From: Enoplolaimus lenunculus
Lineage: Eukaryota; Nematoda; Enoplea; Enoplida; Thoracostomopsidae
Direction of reading: 5' to 3'
Length of the DNA stretch: 64,000 bases
Assembly: GCA_030248215.1 (NCBI GenBank)
Contig: JASANG010002182.1
Location: 20,562 to 84,561, forward strand
Shown here: positions 11,654 to 23,801 of the stretch, piece by piece
Layout of the letters: every line of letters begins with the position of its first letter
Position numbering within the stretch: position 1 is the stretch's first letter
Program-made: the position numbers and the translations under genes
The notes under the pieces: generated by a model
What the model was told of the DNA's origin: nothing
Database searches by the model: none
What the model saw: only the letters and a program-made list of their open reading frames with translations

Positions 11654-11847
11654 GATTTTGTTTGTGGAAACGTGTGAAACCCCAGCACTTTAAGAAAGTT
11701 GCACATAAGGTGCTACTGTGGCTACTGGTTAACATTAAGCGTACATGCTTCGTACTTCCAGTTAAATCAGAAACAATTATGTAAAAGAAACCAGCACCTG
11801 TCGACGGTAAAACTAATAGGTTTCGTTTTTCAACGCATAAATGTATT

Positions 11848-11996
11848 GGCCCATGCAGAGAACAGCGCCGGAACAGTAGTAGAAGCATCTTGTAAGCCTA
11901 AGCCTAAGCCTAAGTAAAAATATTAGTGTAAAGCTTAAACTGACTCTGTTATAGCCCCTCCGGAAAACAATCCGGCACTGTTCTATACATGGGCCA
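11848..11996 (+). mobile_element. TEL-A element
   Basis: Short complete copy with three GCCTAA units. Confidence 0.7.
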
Positions 11997-12074
11997 ACGA
12001 AATTTGGACAATCAATAATTTTACGTTACGAATTGTTTCGTAGAACGTTAAAGTAGATATTGTTTAAAACAATG

Positions 12075-12330
12075 TTTGCTTGTGCTGAAACGGTGCCCAA
12101 AATACGTATGTGGGTCGTTCCAACTTTAATCTGTGCCAGTCGTCCAGCTTTGCGCACCGCGCAAAAATAGATAGTAAATGCATAAAAAATCTGTATCCAA
12201 ATTTTCCAATCATAGAACAATTCTGTTTATGTGGTGTGAAATTTACTCTAAGCAAAGTGTGCTAAAAAATTGCCCAAAATACGTATATGGAGCGTTCCAA
12301 CTTTAATATATAGATATGTGGGGAGTTTCA
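12075..12330. mobile_element. GCG-family repeats, tandem or nested
   Basis: CCCAAAATACGTATGTGG and CCCAAAATACGTATATGG both occur, with GCGCACCGCGCAAAA between them, indicating two overlapping copies. Confidence 0.55.
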
Positions 12331-12925
12331 GCTTCAATATATATTTGGAATTTGAGCCCGTATAAACGGAACTGTAAAGGGTAATCCATTGGTTCCAATT
12401 GTGCGTTGTAGTGATATTGCAAAGTGCAATGTATACATGTACACCACGTAAATCATGGTCCCCAGAACAATTTTTTCTTGGTGTCAAAGTCAAACAGAGA
12501 CGAAACAGCGAAACTCAAAATAGAAGAGCAATCAGTGGTTTAATTTTGCGATCTTTGAGTTAGCAATCAAGAGTCAAAAATTTCACTAGCGAAACGAACG
12601 AAAAACCAGCGGATTTTTTTATTTAAATGTTTGGAATTCTAAGATAAAGTTTCGTTGACATTTTAAGGGTGTCGGCGACATACCTACATTTTTCTACCGT
12701 TGTCGACGGATACTGTGGTCATTTTTGTTGCCACGTGCCTAACGGGGGTAGTGAGGTTTTAGAGGATACCATTTAACCAACAGATTGTTTGCCGGCAATT
12801 GTCGCGAACCAATGGCTTAATCATTGAACAATGTTCTGGATGTTCACAATCCCAGGTTGGGTACATTCCTAAAAATTACACAATTTGATTTTTTACTAAG
12901 TAACGAACCGCATATTTTAAATTAT
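12331..12925. other. unassigned DNA
   Basis: No gene or repeat supported. Confidence 0.4.
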
Positions 12926-13080
12926 GGCGTATGTAAAGATCAGAGGCGGAACGTTTTTGCGTGGGACTAGAAAAGAGTAAGCTTAAGCTTTAGGCTAATT
13001 TTTTGCTTGGCTTAGGCTTAGGCTTAGGCTTAGGCATATGCTAATAATACTGATCCGCTCCTGTTGTTTACATTATAGCC
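12926..13080 (-). mobile_element. TEL-A element
   Basis: Complete copy with five TTAGGC units and TIRs GGCGTATGTAAAGATCAG and GTTTACATTATAGCC. Confidence 0.7.
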
Positions 13081-13372
13081 GACATTATCAACAGATACGC
13101 AGCTACGAAAATATCATAAAGAGTATAGTCGCCCTTGTAGCGAGAAAATTTTTCTTCGCTTCTTATCTTGACAAGTTAAAAATTGGTAAGAAGGCGTAAA
13201 TTTTGTTATCATCACTGATGGGATTCCTGGACACCCTATCCCTAGGACCAGCGGGTTCGATGGGGATGCTGGTCCCGATACTAAAAATTTTACTGGCGAC
13301 ATGGTTTTACATAGGTAAGGATACGACTCTTTCCCCATGGCCTGATACACATTTATATTACATTTATTTTTG

Positions 13373-13659
13373 GGCCCATATATGGAATAGGGCCGGAACA
13401 GTAATATAAGCCTATTCCTAAGCATAAGCCTTAGCCTAAGCTTAAGCGTAAAGATAAGCCTATTCCTATGCATAAGCCTTTGCCCAAGCCTAAGCGTAAA
13501 GATAAGCCTATTCCTAAGCATAAGCCTTAGCCTAAGCTTAAGCGGAAAGATGATCCTATTTCTAAGCCTATGCCTAAGCAAAAAAGTCAATCTAAAGCTT
13601 AAACTGACTCCATTACAACCCCACCGGAAACCGATCCGGCCCTGTCCTATACATGGGCC
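13373..13659 (+). mobile_element. TEL-A element with internal higher-order repeats
   Basis: The core alternates CCTAAGC units with recurring GTAAAGATAAGCCTATTCC blocks, spaced about 60 bp. Open frames across it come from the periodic core. Confidence 0.7.
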
Positions 13660-14059
13660 TATTTTTGTGTGAGCTCTATACTACCTATTATACCTGGTAT
13701 GTCCTGAAGCATTGTTTTAGAATTTGTCTTATTCATTCTATTATGCTTCAGGTAAATGTTCAATTGAAGGCATTACGTTGTTGTTTTTTGTCTTAAAACA
13801 AATATAAATTTTAAATCTTTTTTGTGTTTGAATTTAATTTAAAAATTTTTTTCGATAATAATTAATGTATCACCTAAATTATACACGTTTAGATTTTCGC
13901 GTATTGGCACCGGAAGCGGAAGTAACAATGACTGAAACAAGCTAACCTGAACAGGTACGCGTCAAACCAGCGGGGCGACTGAAGGTGTCCATGACTGCAA
14001 AATTGCAATAGTTTTGGCCAAAACTGATTGTAGTAATATCGGCAAGTTTAAAGAAATTG
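13660..14059. other. unassigned AT-rich DNA
   Basis: Nothing supported. Confidence 0.4.
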
Positions 14060-14306
14060 ATTTACACGCAGCCTAAGCCTAAGCGTATGGATGATTCTAT
14101 TCTTAAGCCTAACCCTAAGCCTAAGCCTAAGCCTAGTGTATGGAAGAGCGTATTCTTAAGCTTAAGCCTAAGCCTAAGCCTAGTGTATGGAAGAGCGTAT
14201 TCTTAAGCTTAAGCCTAAGCCTAAGCCTAAAAAATTAGTCTAAAGCTTAAACTGACTCTATTATAGCCCGTCCGGAATACGATCCGGCCCTGTTCTATAC
14301 ATCGGT
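14060..14306 (+). mobile_element. TEL-A element, left end unclear
   Basis: GCCTAGTGTATGGAAGAGCG occurs at 14131 and 14178, a 47-bp tandem duplication in the core. The right end is intact; the left TIR is not recognisable. Confidence 0.65.
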
Positions 14307-14324
14307 ATTGTCTCTTATCATGAG

Positions 14325-14370
14325 GCTTAGACTTAGGCTAAAGCTTTAAATTAAGCTTAGGCTTAGTTGT
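14325..14370 (-). repeat. isolated TTAGGC-like block
   Basis: Short GGCTTAGACTTAGGC text close to the preceding TEL-A copy. Confidence 0.5.
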
Positions 14371-14600
14371 CCAGGAAACGAAATGTAGTCGATAGAATAG
14401 ACGTAATTTATCAATTTCTAGTGTGCAATGAATGAGACGTGCGTGACTTTTATACGATGTGTCAATTACACACGGTCTAATGAAATTTAAGTGGTTTTGT
14501 AAGCTAGCGAGTCTGCTTTAATACCGTTTTGAAATTGTTAGAAATGTGAAATACGAGGTTCCGAGACGCGATTTGTGTCAAAAAGTTGACTAAATCTAAG

Positions 14601-15262
14601 TTCGTATTCTCAAATGTGCGTACTGTATTGACCCGAATAAGAGTGGGGTAATAAGAGGGGGGTCCCCATTTTAAGTCCAAATCAATAGGAGACCGTATCC
14701 CTAATAAGAGTCCGTAAGCGGATAGAGTCCCTAAACCCTAATTAGAGTCCATAAATGTCAATTAGCCCTAATTTTAGCGCATAAATGACTCCAGGACCAA
14801 ATAATTTGAGTTCGAAACTTTAAAGCGTATAAATTTTGAAAGTACATTCAAAATTATTACCTTGTATTATCGCTCAAGCTATTGACACAAGACAAATGTT
14901 TAATTCTACGGATAATTGCAGTACCGGATACATATCAGTAACGATTGGCGGCGGAGCGTGGGTTTAAAATAAATAACAGTCCGTAACCGAATAACGGGGG
15001 GGTACCCTCTGGAGAGGCCAAATAAATATCAGTCCCCCTCTTATTCGGGTCAATACAGTAACACCTATCACCAATTGGTGATAGGTCCTGTATCTTTGTA
15101 ACCAGCGCATGATGAGGTTCAAAATTCAGCATATTGTTCGTGTTTGACCTGCCGTACTTCTGTGCAAATTTTGAGATCTGCAACTGCAGATGTTCGTCAG
15201 TTTGAAAACCTATCGCTAACTGATAATAGATGCTATACGCATTTGAGAATATGGGTCTTTAG
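14601..15262. mobile_element. TTC-family element interrupted by a MAR element
   Basis: The outer arms are GTATTCTCAAATGTGCGTA (14604-14622) and the inverse ACGCATTTGAGAATA (15237-15253). Between them sits a complete MAR copy. Uninterrupted relatives are at 43383 and 46791. Confidence 0.7.
14623..15058 (+). mobile_element. MAR-family TIR element, complete
   Basis: Type copy, 436 bp. TIRs are CTGTATTGACCCGAATAA and its inverse. The insertion site reads GTGCGTA before and TAACACCTATC after, against an uninterrupted GTGTGTAGCACCTATC, so the target duplication is TA. A TA duplication fits a non-autonomous Tc1/mariner-type element; no transposase is present. Confidence 0.75.
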
Positions 15263-16080
15263 TTCGTGTACGCAGTTGAAAGTTATACTGTTACAGTAGG
15301 TTGCTCATAGAGAGAATTCCTGAAATCTCTATGTTAGCTTTGAATTTAACGGGGATACCGTATTTCTCAGCGTCAGTTAATGGATCAGGCAAGAGCAATA
15401 GACTAATTTTACTCCTAAACTTAGTGTTAAGCGTAGGCTTTGGGTTTTCTTAGACTTAGGATTTAGGCTTTTCGAAAGACATATCCTTATGTTGGAGATT
15501 CGTTTAAATTATTAAACAACACAATTTTTTTCTACGAATTTGTTTTTAGCGAAATTATTACAAAATGTTTGAAATTCAATTTTAGTTGATTTATTTGAAA
15601 ATGTGCCTTAAAATGGATATTTTCGTGACTTGAACAGATGTTTTTTTCAGTGTAAATTTTAAACTTTTGGGCCTTCAAAATTAACAAAAATAATATTCGT
15701 GTGAAGCACTCGTGGTTTACAAAATTATAGACTCAAAATTAGTCAGAATCTCTCTCTCTGTCCAGTACTGAAAATTTTTGTTTTGTTCTGTGAAATTTGA
15801 TCAAATGATTGACGCTTGTTTGAACCTTTATAACTGGTGAACCGTGAGCATAGGCCATATTGCAATGTTTTGAAGGTTTTTGGAATTCCGCCGAAGTTTT
15901 TAGGTGAAATTGCAACCGGATCTTAGCCCGGATCATCTTGTTTTAGGAGGTCTCCTAGAGATGATCAAAATATTTTTCAAATTTTTTGTTTAAAACATTG
16001 TTAGGGTCGGGGCCTCTCTTTTGGGTGAGGTCGCCCCAAATTGGGATACGGGGGGTGGCTACGTTTACGCTTAAAAAGTC
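15263..16080. other. unassigned DNA with a degenerate TTAGGC block
   Basis: At 15395-15490 scattered GCGTAGGC, TTAGACTTAGG and GGCTTTTC remain from an old TEL copy. Otherwise nothing. Confidence 0.45.
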
Positions 16081-16389
16081 TGGCTCATGCAAAGAGAAAA
16101 GAGTAAGCATAAGCTTTAGACTAATTTTTTTGCTTGGCTTAGGCTTAGGCTTAAGCTTAGGAATATGCTCGTTCTTATTCTTAGGCTTAGACTTAGACTT
16201 AGGCTTAGACTTAGACTTAGGCTTAGGAATATGCTCGTTCTTACGCTTAGGCTTAGACTTAGACTTAGGCTTAGGAATATGCTCGTTCTTACGCTTAGGC
16301 TTAGACTTAGACTTAGACTTTGACTTAGACTTAGACTTAGGCTTAGGAATATACTTGTATACTGTTCCACCCCTGTTCTTTACATAGGT
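16081..16389 (-). mobile_element. TEL-A element, expanded core
   Basis: The core is the longest in the window. GACTTAGACTTAGGCTTAGG runs are punctuated by three AATATGCTCGTTCTTA-type spacers. Long low-complexity frames on both strands result from the 6-bp period. Confidence 0.75.
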
Positions 16390-17315
16390 CAAAACTTTTA
16401 GGTTATTGGAAAAGGTTTGGCCGAACTAGTAATGTATGGAACTATCTGCATGTTTGGCTTAACTCGCTCTGTTCTTTCTACGAACATGCAAATATGCGAC
16501 ACTTACGGGGTCATTTGGCAAATTTAGGTAGGTCCGTATTTTAGTTGTCGTCTCACAAAATTCAATTTAAATAGCTTTTCTATGCAGACAGAATTGTAAA
16601 ATTTGCTGAAATTTTGACAGGCGCCAGACTCCTTTGAGAGACTAGGAACATGTAATATTTATCGCTTATTTTAGAAATTAATCATTGCTTACTGAATCGA
16701 AATACTTTACACTCATTTTTGCGCCAGAAAACCTATAGTTGAATATAGCATATTTGTTGGCACAGACAAACCAGCTGCATTTTTTAACGCTTTACATCCG
16801 TCAAATTCAAGTGATGCAAGTGAATTTTGGACTGAATAATTTTTTCTTTGTCACATTTTAGCTTGAACGCCCGATTTGGTTTAGTGATTACGTGTCTGCT
16901 TTGATATCGATCCGTCGGCGAATGTCCCAACAGTATTAAAACAACGTAGAAGTAAATTCCGAACATATACCATTGTTTTTCATTAACTGCCTAAAAGGTC
17001 ACATCACAACCATATAAAGTTGGTTACCCTGGACTGAAATCCTAGCCATCCATCCTTGGTGGGTTCCCCTTATAATTTGATCGCCACGGTCAAACATCCC
17101 GCTACGGCCTACAAAATCCATAACCCGGTGGTTTACAACCCAACGCACCGCAATCCAGCGTCCCTCGGGTCTTCCTCTCAAAATATTTCCACTTAGCGGA
17201 TTCATGGATCCAGTGGAATCCCTAAATACCAGTTCAAATTGTGCTAGTTTGTACTGCTTTTTTTGGTTTAAAATATTATATTTTAATCAACCTTTCATTC
17301 GGTGCATGCCCATAC
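16390..17315. other. unassigned DNA
   Basis: At 17000-17220 the minus frame contains GRPEGRW, which faintly recalls motifs near the end of LINE proteins but is too short to call. No splice-flanked exon. Confidence 0.35.
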
Positions 17316-17616
17316 ACTAGCGGATTCAGAGGGCTGGAGGGGAGTGGGAACGTACGCCACCCCATCAGAATTTTTTTGTGTTAAAATGGTAAGCTACTAC
17401 AATTTTTTTCCCTCAGAAAATTTTTGTCAAAAACAATTTTTCCCGCAGAATTTTTTATGACAAAATGGTAAAGGTCCACCCTACCATGCATTTTTCGGGT
17501 CTCTGAAATTTTTTTGGTCATAAAATGCTACCTTACAATTTTTGCGTTTCATAACGTTTGCCAACCCGCCCGCCCCCGCCCTCCCTGTCACAATTTTTTA
17601 CATCCGCCTCTGCGTC
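17316..17616. mobile_element. GGA-related repeat
   Basis: Runs from TAGCGGATTC to TACATCCGCC. The interior has repeated GGTAAGG/AATTTTT segments shared with 28505, 29430 and 60010. Confidence 0.55.
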
Positions 17617-18026
17617 CATGTTGATGTTACGGTTGCCAAGAAAATTATTAAAATTACTTCAGTTGAATTCTCAAGAGAAATTTAGTTATGTTTTGTATTA
17701 GGGCCAAATTAGACGTTTAATTAGTGCCGGGGCAGTAATAATTGAACTCATAGGTTCGCTGAACGAAGTGTATTTTTTCTATGCCGACCAAACCAGTTAT
17801 TTATCTTTATATTTGGAACATTTCAAACAAAAAGACATTCAATGAATGATTTGTATCTTTAAGAATTTCGTAGTACAGGATGACTTCTGTTTGAGAATTT
17901 AAGATTTTATTGTTAGGCAACGATTTTGATTTATTGAATAATTGTTAACTTTTTGTCAATTCGTCGAAATTCGTTTGAAAATTTTGCAATTGTTTAACCA
18001 GTTGTTTGAAAGTTTAATAATTCACT
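17617..18026. other. unassigned AT-rich DNA
   Basis: Nothing supported. Confidence 0.4.
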
Positions 18027-18311
18027 AAAGCCCTATTCACACGTGCTAGTTTTTGCTGCGAGAACTTGCAGCAGCTGCAACTTGCACTTGCAAGTTTTGT
18101 TCAAAATTCCGTTCGAAAAACTTGCAGCTGCAAATAATTCATTAAAAATCGCAGCTTGTAATTTAGTTCACATGTGTGAATAACCATGCAAGTTCACTGA
18201 ATTTATTACAGCCGTTTTTTCATTATTGGCTGATGAAAAAATGCAAATTCTGCGTGCAATTTGCAACTGAAAGCTCTCGCAGCAAAAACTTGCATTGTGT
18301 GAACAGGGCTT
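18027..18311. mobile_element. CAC-family foldback MITE
   Basis: Type copy. TIRs are AAGCCCTATTCACACG and TGTGAACAGGGCTT, with inner GCTGCGAGAACTTGCAGC-type palindromes. About 285 bp, non-coding. Confidence 0.75.
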
Positions 18312-19102
18312 AACTGGTGTATTCGGTGCGATTCACAGGACACTTATCAGTAGTGAACTTAGTCAACCTTGTCGAAAAAAGTACAAAATCAAAGCCGTTT
18401 TCACACATACAAGTTTTTACTGCTGGAAAATCTTTGACGTTGTGCTGTGTATTCATTGAAGTTTGTGCAATTCATGACTGTACTGAAACCGCTGGCTTAA
18501 TCAAATTTGACAGCTCGGCGCCGGAGCCGGAGGCCATTTCTGACGGGAACCTAAATTTTGGCTTTGTCTACGCGATTTTGTTAATAATCCTTAATGATGT
18601 TTTTCTTATATTAAAGGTCTGTAACTCGCAGGTCTAGGCTACCAATATATATACCAATGAATTATCAGTTAGAAAAAAGCCAAAAATAGTGTCTTATTAT
18701 AGTGTAAGGACATTATGCACTTTGTATTGTGGCCGCAACGACATTGGAGATCCGTATAAGCAGGATGTCTGTGTTGTACTTGGACTCTGCCAAGACACTA
18801 GTTCTAATTATAACATCCTTTTAACAGAGTTTCTGAAAATGACATAGGTCCATATGCAGACTTGGACAACTTTTTACAGAAGTACACACACTATTAAGTG
18901 GATGATCCATAAAATGGTCCGATATTAAAATTTTCATTTATTTGGGCATCGTTACAAAACATCTTTTCAAATGATATAACTTTTATATTTGTTTATATCC
19001 GAACCGTAAACTGAAAGCAACGGAACCGGATATAAAAAATTCCGGTTGTCTTATTGCAACCGATTAATAAATAATCCGTAACGTACTCAACACGTGGTCT
19101 GA
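18312..19102. other. unassigned DNA, possible old BOX copy
   Basis: At 18660-18915 order and wording recall the BOX family (GAGATCCGTATAAG, TGGATGATCCATAAAATGG) but divergence is high. A 106-residue plus frame at 18317-18637 has no recognisable motif. Confidence 0.4.
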
Positions 19103-19267
19103 TCAGGCCCGTAGCCAGTTAACCTTGCTGGGGGGCAAAAATTTTTCAACTGGGGCATTCAACAGTTTTCAATGGCTTACAAGCAAGATTAAAAATCGTC
19201 TAGGGGGGCGAAACATTTTCCAGGGGAGGGGCTGAGCCCCCCTGCTCCCCCTTGGCTACGGGTCCGA
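19103..19267 (-). mobile_element. CGT-family MITE
   Basis: CAGGCCCGTAGCCAG to TTGGCTACGGGTC, 165 bp. Confidence 0.7.
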
Positions 19268-19481
19268 GTCTGATGCTAATTAGCTGGCGAGGGAGCCGGG
19301 TAAATGCTACATTTTCGAGCAGCCACGTAACAGACGCAAAACTCAGGTTGAAATGTAAACATTTTCGTGAGAGGTGCGAACGAAAACTCGACCACTCGTC
19401 ATGTTTGTAAGCGACCAGGAACCCATAAATACACGTAGAGCAACGGAGAAAAGCATGCGAGCTTTAGCAAGCAAGACGCCA

Positions 19482-19732
19482 CACTGTAAATTCGGATGAG
19501 TTGATTAATCAACTCATAGAGCGAATAGTCATTTCGGGTTATTTCTGAGTTAATAACACGAAACATCCACTCGGTCTGAGTTCAGTTAATTCTGGGTGAG
19601 TTGATAAATCATCTCACAATGAGTTCAATCAATTCAGAACTCTGAGTTGTGAAAGACCTAATTCAGAGCTCATACCCCTGAGTGGATTCTACCCATTCTG
19701 AGTTGAAATCTACTCACTGGAATTTACAGTGC
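19482..19732. mobile_element. GTT-family MITE
   Basis: Complete: CACTGTAAATTCGGATGAG to GGAATTTACAGTG. Confidence 0.75.
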
Positions 19733-20252
19733 AGACGCAATTTTTGTTATTATGTTTCAATACCTAATTTTAGTTTTATGAAGGTTCATTGGAACCCGAT
19801 CGGGTACCGATTTAACAATTGGTCAACTCGGGGCGGTCAACATTAATTGTCGTCGAATGTTCGCCGAAGACTTTGGGAAACAAGAATAAAATGTCAGTTA
19901 AAAACTAAAACTAATCTCAAAATGGGCAGGTATATAGGTTACTTTTATTTGTTTTTTCTTGATACAAAATGTCGTTTTAAAATTTAAAATATACCAAAAA
20001 ACATTGCAAAATTTAATTAAAGTTTCTGACGTACACCGATTTTCTAAAACCTATTGCTTGAAAATGTAAAAAATAATAATCGTACAACAAAATTTAAAGA
20101 TTCGGGTGCCAGATCTCGACTTGACGCTAATACTTGCCAAGGAAATTGGTAAAATAAGTTTTACTCTGTTGCTTTTACTTGAAAACGAACCGTTCAGCGA
20201 TACCAAAATGTATCATTGAAATATACGTTAGTATGTAAATGCCTGCATATCA
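19733..20252. other. unassigned AT-rich DNA
   Basis: Nothing recognisable. Confidence 0.4.
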
Positions 20253-20365
20253 GAGTGAAAATTAACTCAACTCAGAGTGAATTAATGTTTGCTGATATTA
20301 GTTCAGAAATAATCAACTCGCTATTTACTGAATTGATTAATCAACTCATTGGAATTTTACAGTGG
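20253..20365. mobile_element. GTT-family fragment
   Basis: Right half only, ending CATTGGAATTTTACAGTG. Confidence 0.6.
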
Positions 20366-20490
20366 AACCATTTTAGTATTTTAATCTTAAATTTATGTTG
20401 TCAATTTTTTAAACCAAAACCCTGAAAAGGATCGTTCGGGAATTTTTGTTGGACTTTGCAGCTGGTAACGCCCGTAAATGTGATCACCTA

Positions 20491-20526
20491 CACTGCAAAA
20501 AATGGTGAGTCAAATTGACTCTGTTT
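20491..20526 (+). mobile_element. TGA-family terminus
   Basis: A lone left end, CACTGCAAAAAATGGTGAG, with no matching right end nearby. Confidence 0.5.
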
Positions 20527-21195
20527 GAAGTAGGCGCTTCCAGACTAGTTAGTAATAGGTTTTCAAGCAAACAAACAACTGCTTCACATGTGCTGTTCGG
20601 AAATTCTGCTTGGCCGTTTAGAAAAAACTTGACTTAAAAATAACAAAAGTTAAAATTGTGCAGTTGGTAAAGCAATGAACCAATTTGAACTGCAGCACGG
20701 AATTTGTGCAGTTTTATTTTGTTACCTTATATGCGATAAGATCCATTTATTATCATTTTTGTTATTATTATTATTTTTATTATTATTTTATAAATGCATT
20801 CAAGCGTATTTCCGGCGTGGTTAAAAACTTTTGAAACTTTTCGTTGCGCAATCGAATTATTGTTTCGAATTTATCGCCTAATAATTGGTTGTTAAAATCG
20901 TAGCGTCAGCAACATCGGTTGCAAATACAACTATTTCTTCAGCGCACACAAATTTATAATCACACCTCAACCCGAATCGACTACTTATTAAAATTAATGT
21001 ACAGTTAAAATATATTTTTTTCGCTAAACCTCCCACCAATTTTGCGAACATTAAACAACAAACTTACCTCCACAGGGCGTCGTATTTTGTAAAAATAGCA
21101 GTATTGAATTACCGCAAAAAATTTTGGTAAATACGATGTTTGCTGTGAGGTTGGTTATATTTTGAGAAAATCGTCTATAATTTTGCAAATTTTCC
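20527..21195. other. unassigned DNA with a TTA microsatellite
   Basis: 20746-20790 is an imperfect (TTA)n tract. Nothing else supported. Confidence 0.5.
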
Positions 21196-21382
21196 GGCCA
21201 AAACAAGGGGCGGAACAGTATTATAAGCATATTCATAAGCCTAAGCCTAAGCGTAAGCCTAGGCGTAAAAATGAGCATATTCCTAAGCCTAAGCCTAAGC
21301 CAAGCAAAAATAGTCTAAGGCTTAAGCTTACTCTTTTTTTAGTCCCACAAAAACGTTCCGCCCCTGATCTTTACATGGGCCA
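21196..21382 (+). mobile_element. TEL-A element
   Basis: Well-preserved right TIR (CCCCTGATCTTTACATGGGC). The core is interrupted by GTAAAAATGAGCATATTCC. Confidence 0.7.
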
Positions 21383-21714
21383 GTTTTTTCGGTATTTTTT
21401 ACATCTTTGGTAGACTAAAGAAATGTTTATTTCAGTTTCGTTCAGACAACGTTTTAGCAGACTACCATACAATAGATATTTGACCGTATGTTATGAGCCA
21501 ATGTGCGCTAAACATAACACCATTCGAGTCAACTCTTTAAACCACGTAATCGTATTTTTTCACAGGTTGTCTCTAGTCCAAGACAATCATCAGGATATAT
21601 AAAATAACGAATTTTTCAAAAATTCAAATTCCAATAGTTGATTAACCTTTTATCACATAAAGTATACTATGAGCAACTAAGTGTAAACTGTGTTCGCGCT
21701 ATGAGCACCCAGTA
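21383..21714. other. unassigned DNA
   Basis: Nothing recognisable. Confidence 0.4.
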
Positions 21715-21866
21715 TGCAGTGTGTTGAGTTGACTCTGGGTGAGTTGACTAATTAACTCAGAATGAATTGAATCGACTCAAAATTCCTAGTTCTGATAGTC
21801 CTAACTCAGACTGACTGATTCAACTCATTCTGAGTTGAAATCAACTCACTAAAATTTACAGTGTGA
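21715..21866. mobile_element. GTT-family fragment
   Basis: The half ending TCACTAAAATTTACAGTG. Confidence 0.6.
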
Positions 21867-22753
21867 AAGCGCTGACAAATTTCTCCGAAAAACACGGAGT
21901 GTCGTATACATTACATCAAGTGACTATGGAGTCATGTCTGTATGGCTACTAATTTTTCAGCAGGGGTAAACAAAAGTTATTGCTGAGTAACAACAACTTT
22001 CAGCATCCCTAACTCGAGTGTCTCGTGACGTTTTCAGGGTTGATCTCTTGATAAAGGCGTTCCGATGGTATTTATTGGCCGACCAAATTCGTAATTGATT
22101 TATTTTACAACGAGTTATTCTACATCGCTTTTTAAACGATTATCTATAGTATTTCTAGGTAATTTTTTATATTTACAAGTTGTCGTTGCGATCTTGTGAA
22201 AGCATCATATTTCAAACTTAGGGGTATTGTATATTTGTTACCATTTCAGTTTTTTTCCAGATCTAATGACGTATACAATAGTGTTTATGCGAAGGTTAGA
22301 AACCGCAACATTGAGTCAAATTCCTGTTTGAGGCAGATAGCAAAAAAAAATGAAATATTGTAATATTTTCAGCCTCTGGTCAGCTTAGCGGTTATGACGC
22401 GTAATAAGTAAATATTGTGTTGTTAATATGTAGGGACACTAAACTACTGCAGTTGGTTCAAAAGTTGCAATACTTACAGCAGAATTGAAACAAGTTGCGT
22501 ATTGCAAAATGTCTGGAATTTGTAATTGCAATTTGCAATTATTTATGCAAACTGCGCCACGAGGGCGAGAAATTTACGTGAACGGCATGAAGAAAGCTTC
22601 GTGTCTATTTTTCAGTTGACAAAATCGCAGCCAATTATAATTCCAGTTGATAATTAATTTTAAAAATTTTGATATGGTGTACGCAAGTTATTGTATAGAT
22701 GCTTGAATAGTAATTATGACACAACGCTTGTTTCTTTTTGCGAAGAATACGTC
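21867..22753. other. unassigned AT-rich DNA
   Basis: No gene or repeat family recognised. Confidence 0.4.
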
Positions 22754-23026
22754 AAACCCTATTTACACGGGCAAGTTTTTGACGCGAGAACTTGCAGCGG
22801 CAACTTGCACTTTCAAGTTTTGTCCAAAATCCCGTGCGAAAAACTGGCAGCTGCAAATTATTCATTAAATATCATAGCTGGAAATTTAGTTCACATGTGT
22901 GAATAACCATGCAAATTCACTGAATTTATTGCAGCCACTTTCCATTGACTGGTGAAAAAACGCATTGCGTGCAATTTGCAGTTACAAGTTCTCGCAGCAA
23001 AAACTTGTACGTGTGAATAGGGATTT
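22754..23026. mobile_element. CAC-family foldback MITE
   Basis: Second copy, with AAACCCTATTTACACGG and CGTGTGAATAGGGATTT ends. Confidence 0.75.
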
Positions 23027-23062
23027 ATAATTCAAAAAAGCGCCTTTCAAGTTAAACGCAAC

Positions 23063-23519
23063 TACTGTATTGACCTGAATAAGAGGGGAGGGGTAATAAG
23101 ACGGAGGTCCCCATTTTGAGTCCGAATCAATTGGAGTCCGTATCCATAATAAGAATCTGTAAGCGAATAGAGTCTCTAAACTCTAATTAGAGCCGATAAA
23201 TGTCAATTAACCCTAATTGTAGCGCATAAATGACTCTTGACCAAAGACTCCAGGACCAAATAAAATTGAGTTAGAATCTTAAGGCGTACTTAAATTTTGA
23301 AAGAACATTCCTAAGTATAACCTTACATTATCGCTCAAGTATTGACACAACACAAATAAATGTTTAATTCAACGGATAATTGCAGTACCGGATATATCAG
23401 TAACGAACGGCGGTGGAGCGTGGGTTAAAAATAAAGTCCGTAACCGAATAACAAGGGGGGTGCCTTCTGGAGAGGCCAAATATATATCAGTTCCCCCTCA
23501 TATTCGGGTCACTACAGTA
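23063..23519 (+). mobile_element. MAR-family element
   Basis: Complete by its ends (TACTGTATTGACCTGAATAA, TTCGGGTCACTACAGTA). Confidence 0.75.
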
Positions 23520-23801
23520 ATATATGGCGGTGTTTTGATTGTAGCTTGAGTGCGTTGTACTTATCATGATTTTGTATCCGAAATTTAAATTATATTAGTC
23601 TTTTTCATTATGTGTCTTGCAGATTTTTAAGTTCACTTTTATACAACCGGCGACTTAATAAAATCAGGGTTTAATTCGATTGCGAAATATTTTCATTAAA
23701 TTGTGAATCCGATCTTAAGGGAGCAGCTTTTAAGTTTTACCGATAATGCCACGTTTATAGATGTTGCTTTCGTATCAGCTCTTGATATGTATTGAAGTGC
23801 T

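Noticed and set aside
15955-16392. Long Lys/Pro/Ser or Leu-rich frames on both strands
   Set aside because: The 6-bp TTAGGC period creates two-residue repeats in every frame; this is low complexity, not coding.
16999-17205. Possible LINE fragment (minus, GRPEGRW)
   Set aside because: One short motif without neighbouring reverse-transcriptase or endonuclease sequence is not enough.
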